Part shown: piece by piece, positions 43,192 through 51,693 of the stretch
How positions within the stretch are numbered: position 1 is the stretch's first letter
How the letters are laid out: every line of letters starts with the position of its first letter
Assembly: GCF_018531495.1 (NCBI RefSeq)
Contig: NZ_JAHDTI010000001.1
Coordinates: 1,550,001-1,614,000 of the forward strand
DNA: 64,000 nucleotides
From: Nonomuraea sediminis
GTDB lineage: Bacteria; Actinomycetota; Actinomycetes; Streptosporangiales; Streptosporangiaceae
Direction of reading: 5' to 3'
The notes under the pieces: model-generated
What the model was told of the DNA's origin: nothing
Databases searched by the model: none
The model's input: only the letters and a program-made list of their open reading frames with translations
Made by a program: the position numbers and the translations under genes

Positions 43192-43206
43192 AGGTCCTTT
43201 CGCGCC
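43192..43206 (+). promoter_or_regulatory. Weak DosR-like box 5
   Basis: AAGGTCCTTTCGCGCC around 43191-43206 has the GGxCCTTTCGxGCC shape but deviates at two positions. It lies 74 bases before the DoxX-like gene. Confidence 0.35.
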
Positions 43207-43279
43207 GGGCCTTCCGGCACTGCCCGCGAAGCGATCTCAGCGGTGTCATTGACGCAGACCTCGACGAAGGGAGGCGGTC

Positions 43280-43807
43280 ATGGCCGCCACGCACGCCAGG
43301 CCCGTGATGGACGCCGATCCGAACAAGAGCCTCTCCCGCCCTGTGGACTACGTCTGGGCGCTGGCGCGGATCTCGATCGGCTGGGTGTTCCTGTGGGCGT
43401 TCCTCGACAAGACCTTCGGCTGGGGATTCGCCACCCCCGCCGCGAAGGCCTGGATCAACGGCGGCAGCCCGACCACCGGGTTCCTCAAGGGCACCGCGCA
43501 CGGCGCGCTCGGCGGGTTCTTCTCCGGCCTGGCCGGACAGGGCTGGGTGGACTGGCTGTTCATGGCCGGCCTGCTCGGCGTCGGGCTGGCACTGATCCTG
43601 GGCGTCGGCCTGCGGATCGCGGCCGTCGCCGGCAGCCTCATGCTGGTGCTCATGTGGGCGGCCGAACTGCCGCTGGCCAACAACCCGTTCATGGACGAGC
43701 ACATCGTCTACTCGATCGTCCTGATCGGCCTGGCGATGAGCGGCGCGGGCCGCACGCTCGGCCTGGGCAACCTGCCGATCGTCCGGCACAACCCCATCCT
43801 CCAGTAG
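43280..43807 (+). CDS. DoxX-like membrane protein
   Basis: 175 residues, starting MAATHARPVMDADPNKSLSR. Four membrane helices: LARISIGWVFLWAFLDKTFG, WLFMAGLLGVGLALILGVGL, IAAVAGSLMLVLMWAAELPL and HIVYSIVLIGLAMSGAGRTL. The ARISIGWVFLWAFLDKTFGWG stretch is typical of DoxX-family proteins in stress regulons. It may be linked to quinone or thiol redox balance. An AAGGGAGG ribosome site precedes it. Confidence 0.85.
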   Translation: MAATHARPVMDADPNKSLSRPVDYVWALARISIGWVFLWAFLDKTFGWGFATPAAKAWINGGSPTTGFLKGTAHGALGGFFSGLAGQGWVDWLFMAGLLGVGLALILGVGLRIAAVAGSLMLVLMWAAELPLANNPFMDEHIVYSIVLIGLAMSGAGRTLGLGNLPIVRHNPILQ

Positions 43808-43815
43808 CCACACAC

Positions 43816-43867
43816 CGCGATGGCCGCGGGCGGACCCAGCCGGCTGGGTCCGCCCGCGGCCATCGCG
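43816..43867. terminator. Perfect 24-base-pair hairpin between convergent genes
   Basis: An uninterrupted inverted repeat begins CGCGATGGCCGCGGGCGG at 43816, has the loop CCGG at 43840-43843 and mirrors to 43867. It starts 8 bases after the DoxX-like stop and ends 23 bases before the stop of the converging gene. It should act as a bidirectional terminator. Confidence 0.8.
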
Positions 43868-43890
43868 GGCTTCGCTACGAGCCGCGCGGT

Positions 43891-44286
43891 TCAGCCGGCG
43901 TGGATGCGGCGGCCGGTGATCTGGTGCGGGACGATCCTGACGTAAAGGGTCCGCTCGCCGCCGGCCCACGGTGTGACGTCCACGTCGGGTGCCTGGGTCA
44001 GGTGGTGGGCGGGGCCCTGGATCAGGACGCTCCAGCCCTCTCGCGAGGCCTCGTCGATGCTGTCGACCTCGAAGGCGACCTTGAAGTCCACACCCTCCAG
44101 GCCGGTGCGCAGGTCGTCGTCCATCGGACCGCGGTCGGCGGTCCTGAAGACGATCGCGTCCTCGTGGAGGGCGTAGTTCACCGGCAGGATCGTCGGCCCG
44201 TGCGGCCCGTCGAAGCCGACGCGGCCGATACCGCCCTTCTCGATCAGCCGCAGGCACTCCTTCGGGTCCAGCTTCTCCAGCACCAT
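43891..44286 (-). CDS. Pyridoxamine 5'-phosphate oxidase-family flavin/F420-binding protein
   Basis: 131 residues, starting MVLEKLDPKECLRLIEKGGI. GRVGFDGPHGPTILPVNYAL and IVFRTADRG form the split-barrel fold that binds FMN or F420, and GWSVLIQGPAHHLT is conserved. Such proteins occur in the mycobacterial DosR regulon. Enzymatic role unknown. It is divergent from a stress-protein gene over paired boxes. Confidence 0.88.
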   Translation of the reverse strand: MVLEKLDPKECLRLIEKGGIGRVGFDGPHGPTILPVNYALHEDAIVFRTADRGPMDDDLRTGLEGVDFKVAFEVDSIDEASREGWSVLIQGPAHHLTQAPDVDVTPWAGGERTLYVRIVPHQITGRRIHAG

Positions 44287-44342
44287 GATGCTCCTCCTCG
44301 GTCTCTTGTCTCCGACGCTACGGACGGGCCCGTGCGACCGGA

Positions 44343-44357
44343 ACGGCCCTTGGGCCC
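44343..44357 (-). promoter_or_regulatory. DosR-like box 6a
   Basis: ACGGCCCTTGGGCCC (minus strand GGGCCCAAGGGCC) lies 57 bases before the flavin-binding split-barrel gene. It is a partial match to the island motif. Confidence 0.4.
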
Positions 44358-44365
44358 GCGTCCGT

Positions 44366-44380
44366 GGGACTTCCGGCCCT
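44366..44380 (+). promoter_or_regulatory. DosR-like box 6b
   Basis: GGGACTTCCGGCCCT lies 53 bases before the universal stress protein gene at 44433, a good match to the shared motif. Confidence 0.6.
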
Positions 44381-44432
44381 ATGCCTACCCCGGCTGACCT
44401 GGTGCGATAGAGGCGGACAAAGGAGGAAAATC

Positions 44433-45272
44433 ATGATCGTGGTAGGGGTGGACGGCTCGCCTGAGGCCAAGGCCGCTCTGGAGTGGGCCGCCGACGACGC
44501 CTTCCGCATGCACCAGCCGTTGCGGATCGTGCACGCCGTGGACCGCTGGCCGTACCAGATCTCCAGGTTCCCTGACGTCGAGTGGTACGACGCGCTCACC
44601 CACGCCGGGCACAAGGTGCTCACGGAGGCGGAGACCATCGCGCGCGGCCGTCAGGCCGGCATCGAGGTGAGCACCGGGCTCGTCGAGGGCTCGCCCGCCG
44701 TCGTCCTGCGGGACGAGTCCGAGCAGGCCACCGAGGTCGTCGTGGGCAGCCGCGGGCTGGGCGGCTTCGCCGGAGCCCTGCTCGGCTCCGTCAGCATGAA
44801 CGTGGCCGGGCACTCCCACAGCCCCGTCGTGGTGGTGCGTCCCGCGAAACGCGGCCCGTACGGGCGGGTCGTGGTCGGTGTGGACGACTCGGCCGCGAGC
44901 GATGCCGCGCTGGCCTACGCCTTCGAGCAGGCCGCGCTGCGCGGCAGCGAGCTGAGGGCCGTGCACGCCTTGCAGTTGCCGAGGGAAGCGTACGTTCCCG
45001 GCTTCCCGTACGACCTGGACGAGGTCCGGAAGTACCAGGACGAGATCGTCACCGAGAAGCTGGCGGTCTTCACGACCCGTTATCCGCAGCTGCCGGTGAC
45101 CCAGGACCTGCCTCGCGCCCACCCGGTGGAGGCGCTGGTCAGCCAGGAGGCCGACCTGCTGGTGGTGGGCTCGCATGGACGTAACGCCCTGAGCTCGGCG
45201 CTGCTCGGCTCCGTCAGCCGCGGCGTGCTGCACCACGCCCGCTGCCCGGTGGCCGTGATCCGAGGCAGGTGA
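44433..45272 (+). CDS. Universal stress protein, tandem UspA domains
   Basis: 279 residues from ATG 44433 (MIVVGVDGSPEAKAALEWAA), with AGGAGG upstream. The ATP-binding glycine motifs are VVGSRGLGGFAGALLGSVSM in the first and VVGSHGRNALSSALLGSVSR in the second domain. It forms an operon with the CBS-BON gene that follows after 5 bases. It is homologous to the protein at 35333. Confidence 0.93.
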   Translation: MIVVGVDGSPEAKAALEWAADDAFRMHQPLRIVHAVDRWPYQISRFPDVEWYDALTHAGHKVLTEAETIARGRQAGIEVSTGLVEGSPAVVLRDESEQATEVVVGSRGLGGFAGALLGSVSMNVAGHSHSPVVVVRPAKRGPYGRVVVGVDDSAASDAALAYAFEQAALRGSELRAVHALQLPREAYVPGFPYDLDEVRKYQDEIVTEKLAVFTTRYPQLPVTQDLPRAHPVEALVSQEADLLVVGSHGRNALSSALLGSVSRGVLHHARCPVAVIRGR

Positions 45273-45277
45273 AAGAC

Positions 45278-45928
45278 ATGGCAATCGAAGTCAAGGACGT
45301 CATGGGCCGCGTGGCCATCGCCGTGCACGAGGACGCCTCCTTCGGCGACATCGTCGCCGCGATGAAGCGCTACGCGGTCGGCGCCGTCACGGTGATCGAC
45401 CTCGAGCGCAGGCCGATCGGGGTGGTGTCGGAGGACGACCTGCTGCACAAGGAGACCGACACCGTACGGCACAGCGTCAGCATGTTCGAATCGCGCAGGC
45501 AACGCACCGAGCACGTGAAAGCACAGGCCGTCACGGCGTCGGAGCTGATGACCAGCCCGCCCGTCACCGTCACGCCGACCACCCCGGTGCGCGACGCCGC
45601 CCGGATCATGCTCGACAAGCGGATCAAGCAGCTTCCTGTCATCGAGCCGGTCACCGGCGAGATCATCGGCACCCTGCACCAGGCCGACGTGCTGCGGGTC
45701 TTCACCCGCCCCTTGGAGGAGCTGGCGGCCGACGTCCGCGCGCTGCTGCCCGAGGCCGTGTCGTTCGAGATCTACGACGGCGTGGTGACCCTCTCCGGCC
45801 GGGTCGCCCGCACCTCCGAGGGCATCGCGCTGATCGAGGCCGTGCGACAGGTCGAAGGCGTCATCGACGTCGCCTCCGAACTGGTCCACGACAGCGACGA
45901 CCTCCTCATCGTCCCGCCGCAGTTCTGA
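45278..45928 (+). CDS. CBS-domain pair plus BON domain protein
   Basis: 216 residues from ATG 45278 (MAIEVKDVMGRVAIAVHEDA), with AGGTGAA upstream; GTG 45269 overlapping the Usp stop is possible. Two CBS domains (DVMGRVAIAV...VGVVSEDDLL region and ELMTSPPVTVTPTTPVRDAA) are followed from about residue 150 by a BON domain (FEIYDGVVTLSGRVARTSEG). It should bind adenine nucleotides and act at or near the membrane. Related to two more genes just downstream. Confidence 0.9.
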   Translation: MAIEVKDVMGRVAIAVHEDASFGDIVAAMKRYAVGAVTVIDLERRPIGVVSEDDLLHKETDTVRHSVSMFESRRQRTEHVKAQAVTASELMTSPPVTVTPTTPVRDAARIMLDKRIKQLPVIEPVTGEIIGTLHQADVLRVFTRPLEELAADVRALLPEAVSFEIYDGVVTLSGRVARTSEGIALIEAVRQVEGVIDVASELVHDSDDLLIVPPQF

Positions 45929-45936
45929 CGTGCGCG

Positions 45937-46563
45937 TCACGCCCGCGATGGCGGTTCCTGGGGCGAGCTCCTGAGGTGCTTCACCCGGACGATGCCGGGG
46001 ACGGTTCTGGCGAGCACGTCGGCCACCTGGTCGGCGTACTCGTGCGGATCTCCGCTGAGCACGGCGACCCCGTCGACGACCTCGACGTGCCAGCCGGGTC
46101 CGAAGGGGTAGACGTCGCGGAGCGTGGCCTCGACCTCGCGGCGCAGGTCCTCGTCCGTCCTGACGAGGATGGTCAGCAGGTCACGGCGGGCCACGACGCC
46201 GACCACCCGGTCGCCGCGCATGACGGGCAGGCTCTTGAACCGCTTGCCCACCATGAGGCCGACCACGGCGGTGATGTCGGTGGTCTCCGTCACGGTGACC
46301 GGGTCGGGGCTCATCACGTCCTCCACCAGCCGCGGCGGCGGCTCGGTGAGCGCCTGCACGGGACGCGCGTGCGCGCGCGGATCGGGCCCGAACTCCCCGC
46401 ACAGCAGATCCAGCTCGCTGACGATGCCGACCAGGCGGTTCTGCGCGTCCAGGACGGGGGCCGAGCTGATGGCGTGCTGGTAGAGCAGGCGGATGGCCCG
46501 CCGTACCGGCTCGGTGCGGCGGACCGTGATGGCCGGGCTCGACATCACTTCACGCACGAGCAT
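45937..46563 (-). CDS. CBS-domain pair plus BON domain protein
   Basis: 208 residues, starting MLVREVMSSPAITVRRTEPV. CBS 1 (ISSAPVLDAQNRLVGIVSEL), CBS 2 (DVMSPDPVTVTETTDITAVV) and a C-terminal BON (VEVVDGVAVLSGDPHEYADQ). It follows the next CBS-BON gene by 3 bases in the same operon and converges with the 45278 gene. Similar to mycobacterial HRP1, a DosR-regulon CBS protein, with a BON added. Confidence 0.9.
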   Translation of the reverse strand: MLVREVMSSPAITVRRTEPVRRAIRLLYQHAISSAPVLDAQNRLVGIVSELDLLCGEFGPDPRAHARPVQALTEPPPRLVEDVMSPDPVTVTETTDITAVVGLMVGKRFKSLPVMRGDRVVGVVARRDLLTILVRTDEDLRREVEATLRDVYPFGPGWHVEVVDGVAVLSGDPHEYADQVADVLARTVPGIVRVKHLRSSPQEPPSRA

Positions 46564-46566
46564 GAC

Positions 46567-47247
46567 CTACCGCCCTTCCCACTTGGCGTCGTCCTCTTTC
46601 CACGTGATCTTGTCGATCACGTCGACGACCCCGTTGACCCGCTGCGTCAGCCGTACGGCTATCGCCGCCTCGGAGCGCTTGCGCATCGAGCCGCTCAGCG
46701 TGACCACGCCGTCCTTGACCTCGGCCCGGACCTCGTCGGTGTCCATCCACAGCACCCGGCCCAGGATGTCGCCGAGGATCTCCGCGGCCAGATCGACGTC
46801 GGACCTGGTGAACACCTTGATCAGGTCGCGGCGGGAGACGAGCCCCACCAGCCTGCCTCCGGCGTCCACCACCGCCAGCCGCTTGACCTCCCGGGTCTCC
46901 ATGATCCGGGCGGCGGAACCGACCGGCGCCTCCGGTGAGACGGTGATCGGCGGAGCGCTCATCAGCTCGCCCGCGGTGTCACCGGTGGCCTTCTCCCTGC
47001 CTCCGGGATGACGCAGCCGGGCACGCAGCGGCGGCTTGTAGCCCTCCCGGTAGAACTGCTCGCGGAACTCCTCCTTGCGCAGCAGGTCGGCCTCCGACAC
47101 CATGCCGACCACCCGGTTGTCGTCGTCGACCACGGGGACGGCGCTGATGCCGTGCGCGATCAGGGTCTCGGCGATCTCCTTGAACGGCGTGTCCTGTTTG
47201 ACCGAACACACCTGCGTGGTCATCACATCGGAAACGGTCACGTGCAT
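46567..47247 (-). CDS. CBS-domain pair plus BON domain protein
   Basis: 226 residues from ATG 47247 (MHVTVSDVMTTQVCSVKQDT), with AGAAGGGG upstream; ATG 47286 is an alternative. CBS 1 (GISAVPVVDDDNRVVGMVSE), CBS 2 (ELMSAPPITVSPEAPVGSAA) and BON (AEVKDGVVTLSGSMRKRSEA). First gene of a two-gene operon, behind box 7. Confidence 0.9.
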   Translation of the reverse strand: MHVTVSDVMTTQVCSVKQDTPFKEIAETLIAHGISAVPVVDDDNRVVGMVSEADLLRKEEFREQFYREGYKPPLRARLRHPGGREKATGDTAGELMSAPPITVSPEAPVGSAARIMETREVKRLAVVDAGGRLVGLVSRRDLIKVFTRSDVDLAAEILGDILGRVLWMDTDEVRAEVKDGVVTLSGSMRKRSEAAIAVRLTQRVNGVVDVIDKITWKEDDAKWEGR

Positions 47248-47312
47248 CGCAGACCACCCCTTCTCGACATCCTTGTCTCTCTCCATCGCATCTCCGGGCT
47301 CGTCCGCCCGGT

Positions 47313-47327
47313 AGAGGCGGAAGTCCC
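47313..47327 (-). promoter_or_regulatory. DosR-like box 7
   Basis: AGAGGCGGAAGTCCC (minus strand GGGACTTCCGCCTCT) lies 66 bases before ATG 47247 and 27 before ATG 47286. The conserved GGGACTTCCG half is intact. Confidence 0.5.
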
Positions 47328-47335
47328 GTCCTTGG

Positions 47336-49939
47336 TCAGCGCAGCCGCCGTCGCAGCGGAGAGGGCGGCGGCTCGCAGGCGACGACCCGGATCCGCGCGT
47401 CGACCGCGGTGGCGCCGCCGGGGGTGACGATGACCGGGTTCAGGTCGAGCTCGGCGACCTCGGGCAGGTCTTCCAGCAGCCTGCTCACCCGGGCCACCTG
47501 GTCGGCCAGGGCGGCGGCGTTCACGGGGGCTCGGCCGCGGTAGCCGTACAGCAAGGGCGCGCAGCGCAGCTCGCCGATCATCTCGGTGGCCTGCTCCCGG
47601 GTCAGGGGTGGCACCCGGAAGGCGCGGTCGGCGAGCAGGTCGGAGGTGACGCCGCCCATGCCGACCATGACCAGCGGGCCGAACGCCGGGTAGCTGACCC
47701 CGCCGACGATGATCTCGACCCCGCCGGGAAGCATCGGCTGCACGATCGCGCCGGTCATCTCCTCGCCGATGGTGGCGGCCATGTCGCGGTAGGCCTGCCG
47801 TACCTCTTCCTGAGTGCGCAGATCGAGCCGCACGCCGCCGACCTCGGTCTTGTGCAGCGGACCTGTCGCTTTCAGTACGGCGGGCAGCCCGACGAGGCCG
47901 GCGGCCTCGGCGGCCGTCTCGGGGCCGTCGACCGTGATCGTCTCGACCGTGGTGACGCCGTAGCAGCCGAGCAGCCGCTTGACCGCACGTGGGGACAGCC
48001 AGCGTCCGTCGGGATGACCTGCGAGTTCGGAGGCGACCAGGCGGCGGGCGGCCGCGGTTTCCGCGGCCATGGCGGGCGCGTCGACCGGCCAGGGACGGTG
48101 TTGCGCGTAGTCGGCGGCGTGAGCCAGGGCGGCCACGGCGTCCTCGGGGAAGGCGTAGCTCGGGATCCGGTCGTCGATCATGCCGTCGTGGCCCACCAGG
48201 CAGGCCAGCACGGTGTTGGTGGCGTGCCTGGTCGCGGCGGCGATGGCCCGCCGCGTGGCCTCCAGGCCGTCGCCGAACGGCGGCGTGTAGACCACCAGCA
48301 CCGCGTCGACCTCGGCCGAGGAGGCCAGGGTCGTGACCGCGGCGCCGAGCTGCGCGGCGGACGCTCCCGCGGTGAGGTCGACCGGGTTGCCCAGCGCCGA
48401 GGCCTCCGCCTGGCCGTCGATCAGGCCCGCGGGCAGCTCCGGCACGCTCAGGCCGTGGCGTTCGCAGGCGTCGGCGGCCATGGCCTGTGGGCCGCCCGAG
48501 TTGCCGACGATCGCCACCCTGCGGCCCCGCGGCAGCGGCTGCGTGGTGAACAGCCGGACGGCGTCCAGCAGCTCCCGCACGCTGTCAAGCCGGATCACCC
48601 CCGCGGCCCTGACCAGCGCGTCCACCGCGACGTCAGGGGTGGCCGCGGCGGCGGTGTGGGAGCGCACGGCCCGCCCGCCGGAGTCCGAGCGGCCGCTCTT
48701 GACCAGCAGGATCGGCTTCTTGGCGCTCACCCGCCGGGCGATGCGGGCGAACCTGCGCGGGTTGCCGAACGACTCCAGATACAGCGCGATGACCCGGGTC
48801 TCGGGGTCGTCCTCCCAGTACTCCAGCAGGTCGTTGCCGCTGACGTCGGCCTTGTTGCCCACCGACACGAACGACGAGACCGGTGTCTGCTGAAGCAGGG
48901 CCGCGCCGATCGCCCCTGACTGCGACATCAGCGCCAGCGAGCCGGGAGCCGGGGTGCCCGGCAGGAAGCTGGCGTTCAGCCGGGCGGCGCTGTTGACCAG
49001 GCCCAGGCAGTTGGGGCCGATCAGGCGCATGCCCGCGGTGCGGCAGATCTTCACCAGGTCGTGCTCAGCCGCACGTCCCCCGCTCTCGGCGAAGCCCGAC
49101 GACAGTACGGCCAGCCCGCGCACCCCCGCCTCCGCGCACTCGCGGGCCACGTCCAGCACGTGGACTGCGGGCACCGCCACCACCGCCAGGTCCACCGCGC
49201 CCGGCACGTCGAGGATGCTGGGGTAGCAGGTCAGACCGGCGACCTCGCGGCCCTTCGGATTGATCGGATAGATCGGCCCGGCGAAGCAGCCGTCGACGAG
49301 GTTGCGCACCACCTTGTGCCCGATCGCCGACGGATCGCGGCTCGCGCCGATCACGGCCACCGACCGGGGCGCCAGCACCCGGCGCAGCGACGCCCGCTCG
49401 GCCTCGTGGTCGCGGGCCTCGATACCGGCCACCAGCCGGGGTGTCGGGGTGACGCCGATCCGGACGTGAACGGTGCCGTCCTCGAAGCGGCGGCCCACGT
49501 CCAGGCCCAGGTCGGCAAGCACCTTGATCATCTGGTTGTTCTCGGGGAGGACGTAGGCGACCAGCTCGCTCACGCCGTGCTCGGCCGCGTCCAGGGCCAC
49601 GTGTTCCAGCAGCAGGGTGCCCAGACCGTGACCGTGCACCGCGTCGTCGATCAGGATCGCCAGGTCCGCCGATCCGCCCTTGATCGGGATGTACTCGGCG
49701 ATCGCGACCAGCCGCCCGTGCAGGACGGCGACCAGGGCGTGACCGGGGTAGTCCGGGCCGGTGATGCGGTCCATGTAGGCGTGCGCCGTCGCCTTTCCGC
49801 CGGTGAAGAAGCGCAGGTAGGCGGACCGTTCGGAGGTGCGCTCGACGAGTTCGTGCAGTGCCGCGCGGTCGGCCGGCGTGAGGGGGCGCACGTGGGCGAT
49901 GCCGCCGTCACGCAGCAGGACGTCGTATCCGTCAGGCAT
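47336..49939 (-). CDS. GNAT acetyltransferase fused to NDP-forming acyl-CoA synthetase
   Basis: 867 residues, starting MPDGYDVLLRDGGIAHVRPL. Residues 1-165 are a GNAT domain (DDAVHGHGLGTLLLEHVALD). From about 190 a CoA-binding Rossmann fold (SVAVIGASRDPSAIGHKVVR, then GPNCLGLVN and SQSGAIGAALLQ). The last 210 residues are an ATP-grasp domain (LPAVLKATGPLHKTEVGGVR). The order GNAT first matches bacterial Pat-type protein acetyltransferases of actinobacteria. It may acetylate acyl-CoA ligases in response to acetyl-CoA or cyclic nucleotides. Confidence 0.92.
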   Translation of the reverse strand: MPDGYDVLLRDGGIAHVRPLTPADRAALHELVERTSERSAYLRFFTGGKATAHAYMDRITGPDYPGHALVAVLHGRLVAIAEYIPIKGGSADLAILIDDAVHGHGLGTLLLEHVALDAAEHGVSELVAYVLPENNQMIKVLADLGLDVGRRFEDGTVHVRIGVTPTPRLVAGIEARDHEAERASLRRVLAPRSVAVIGASRDPSAIGHKVVRNLVDGCFAGPIYPINPKGREVAGLTCYPSILDVPGAVDLAVVAVPAVHVLDVARECAEAGVRGLAVLSSGFAESGGRAAEHDLVKICRTAGMRLIGPNCLGLVNSAARLNASFLPGTPAPGSLALMSQSGAIGAALLQQTPVSSFVSVGNKADVSGNDLLEYWEDDPETRVIALYLESFGNPRRFARIARRVSAKKPILLVKSGRSDSGGRAVRSHTAAAATPDVAVDALVRAAGVIRLDSVRELLDAVRLFTTQPLPRGRRVAIVGNSGGPQAMAADACERHGLSVPELPAGLIDGQAEASALGNPVDLTAGASAAQLGAAVTTLASSAEVDAVLVVYTPPFGDGLEATRRAIAAATRHATNTVLACLVGHDGMIDDRIPSYAFPEDAVAALAHAADYAQHRPWPVDAPAMAAETAAARRLVASELAGHPDGRWLSPRAVKRLLGCYGVTTVETITVDGPETAAEAAGLVGLPAVLKATGPLHKTEVGGVRLDLRTQEEVRQAYRDMAATIGEEMTGAIVQPMLPGGVEIIVGGVSYPAFGPLVMVGMGGVTSDLLADRAFRVPPLTREQATEMIGELRCAPLLYGYRGRAPVNAAALADQVARVSRLLEDLPEVAELDLNPVIVTPGGATAVDARIRVVACEPPPSPLRRRLR

Positions 49940-50005
49940 GCCGCAGCTCCAGTTCCGTCACAGACCGATGCTCTGACGATCTCGCTGGAGCCGGCCTCCG
50001 GATAA

Positions 50006-50019
50006 GTGCCGAAGGTCCC
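50006..50019 (-). promoter_or_regulatory. DosR-like box 8
   Basis: GTGCCGAAGGTCCC (minus strand GGGACCTTCGGCAC) lies 67 bases before the GNAT/acyl-CoA synthetase gene. It is the last member of the series; the next gene (TetR) does not belong to the island. Confidence 0.55.
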
Positions 50020-50060
50020 ACACCCTTGGGTCCCTTCGCCCTTTTCGAGGGCCTCGCGGT

Positions 50061-50639
50061 CTAGCTCGGAGCGGCGCCGTCGGCGAAGTGCGGCAGGACC
50101 ATCTCGATCAGCGCGTCGACGTCGGCGTCGACCATCGGCTCGCCGGTCATGCCCATGCGGTGGAGCAGTGTTCCGACGACGACGTCGATGAAGAACAGGA
50201 CCCGGTTCTCCGGCTCGCCGAGCGCGTCCTGGAGGGCGACCCGGTACGGGTCCTGCAACCGCGCGGACAGGATCTCGCGCACGGCCGGATCGCTGATGGC
50301 GTCACTGAACACGCCCGCGAACGCGTCGCCCACCCCGGGCTCGCCGATCTTCGCCGCGATCCAGCGGATGGCCGAGGACATGAGCTCGGCCCGGCCGGCG
50401 CCCTCCAGCGGCACCGGGCCGAACGCGTCAAGGAGGCAGTCCACGATCAGGGCCCCCTTCGACGGCCAGCGCCGGTAGATCGTCGTCTTCGCGACGCCTG
50501 CCGCGGCGGCGATGCGGTCGACGGTGGCCCGCGCGTAGCCGAGCTCGTGGACCGTGCTCAGCGTGGCGGCGAAGACCACGGCGTTGACGCCGGAGCGCGG
50601 GCGACCGGGTGGCCTGGCGGAGGTGGTCGCTTGGGTCAT
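50061..50639 (-). CDS. TetR-family transcriptional regulator
   Basis: 192 residues from ATG 50639 (MTQATTSARPPGRPRSGVNA). The HTH is TVDRIAAAAGVAKTTIYRRW at residues about 40-60, and the C-terminal part is the TetR_C ligand domain (DAISDPAVREILSARLQDPY). It is divergent from the esterase gene, which is probably its target. Confidence 0.9.
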   Translation of the reverse strand: MTQATTSARPPGRPRSGVNAVVFAATLSTVHELGYARATVDRIAAAAGVAKTTIYRRWPSKGALIVDCLLDAFGPVPLEGAGRAELMSSAIRWIAAKIGEPGVGDAFAGVFSDAISDPAVREILSARLQDPYRVALQDALGEPENRVLFFIDVVVGTLLHRMGMTGEPMVDADVDALIEMVLPHFADGAAPS

Positions 50640-50654
50640 GGTCACACGATAGCC

Positions 50655-50695
50655 GTTTACGCTACCCTTGGTATCGATACTTGCGGTAGCGAAAC
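50655..50695. promoter_or_regulatory. Inverted repeat between TetR and esterase genes
   Basis: GTTTACGCTACC (50655-50666) and GGTAGCGAAAC (50685-50695) form an inverted repeat with 7-base CGCTACC/GGTAGCG cores and GTTT/AAAC ends. It occupies the 75-base divergent promoter and is the likely TetR operator. Confidence 0.55.
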
Positions 50696-50714
50696 TATGT
50701 GCCGAGGAGGAGAC

Positions 50715-51683
50715 ATGACCCGAACGGAGCGGCCCCCGCTGGGCGTCCGGTTGCTGCATGCCCTGGGAAAGGAGCCGGACTGGTTGGCGATGACGGCCGA
50801 GGAACTGGCCGCCTTCCGCGACGCGACGAATCGCAAGCGGTCGTCCCCGCTGGCGCGGCTGATCACCGGGTTTCCTGACCGCGGCGCCGCGATCCAGTGG
50901 CAGGAGGTGGCGCTGCCCGACCGCGTGATCCCGGTCCGGGCGTACCGGCCGTCGCCCGGGCGCGGCGCCGACCTGCCGCTCGTGCTCCACGTCCATGGAG
51001 GCGGGTTCGTGGGCACGGCGGTGCAGAGCGACTGGGTGAACAGCCACCTCGCCGCGCGGCTGCCCGCGGTCGTCGTCTCGGTCGAGCACCGCCTCCTCGC
51101 CCCGGAGACTCCGCTGCCGGCGGCCGTCGACGACGGCTGGGACGTGCTCCGGCACGTGGTGCGGCACGCCGCGCGGTGGGGAATCGACCCGGCCCGGACC
51201 GCCGTCTTCGGAGAGAGCACCGGCGGGTTGATCAGCGCCCTGTCCGCGATCCGGGCCAGGGACTCCGGCCTGCTCCTGCGGGCACAGGTGCTGGTCAACC
51301 CCGCTGTCGACCTGACCGAGACGGCGTTCGAGCACGCCTCGTTCACGAAGTACGCCCACAGCCCGACCCTCACCGTGACGCAGATGCGGCTGTTGCGCCG
51401 GCTGGCCGTTCCACCGGGAACGGATCCCCGTCCGGTGTCGCCGCTGTACGCCGATGACCTGGGCGGGCTGGCCCCCGCGCTCGTGGTGGTGCCGACCCTT
51501 GATCCGGTCTCCGATCACGGCCGCCGCTACGCCGAAGGCCTGGGGAAGGCCGGGACGCCCGCGCGGCTCACCGAATATCCCGGCGCGACACACGCGTTCC
51601 TCAGCATGCCGGGCGTGGTGCCACAGGCGAAGGCCGCACGGGCGGAGATCGTCGAGTTCCTCAGGGAGGCCCTGGCCGGGTGA
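50715..51683 (+). CDS. Alpha/beta hydrolase (hormone-sensitive-lipase family esterase)
   Basis: 322 residues from ATG 50715, with GAGGAGGAG upstream. HVHGGGFVG is the oxyanion-hole motif, GESTGG holds the nucleophilic Ser, and later D (TLDPVSD) and H (GATHAFL) complete the triad. Family IV esterases hydrolyse short acyl esters. It is probably controlled by the divergent TetR protein. Confidence 0.92.
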   Translation: MTRTERPPLGVRLLHALGKEPDWLAMTAEELAAFRDATNRKRSSPLARLITGFPDRGAAIQWQEVALPDRVIPVRAYRPSPGRGADLPLVLHVHGGGFVGTAVQSDWVNSHLAARLPAVVVSVEHRLLAPETPLPAAVDDGWDVLRHVVRHAARWGIDPARTAVFGESTGGLISALSAIRARDSGLLLRAQVLVNPAVDLTETAFEHASFTKYAHSPTLTVTQMRLLRRLAVPPGTDPRPVSPLYADDLGGLAPALVVVPTLDPVSDHGRRYAEGLGKAGTPARLTEYPGATHAFLSMPGVVPQAKAARAEIVEFLREALAG

Positions 51684-51693
51684 CGAGGCCCGG

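Noticed and set aside
37545..50019. The motif series as true full DosR boxes
   Set aside because: The motif is only partly palindromic compared with the mycobacterial 20-base box and no DosR gene is in the window, so I call it DosR-like only.
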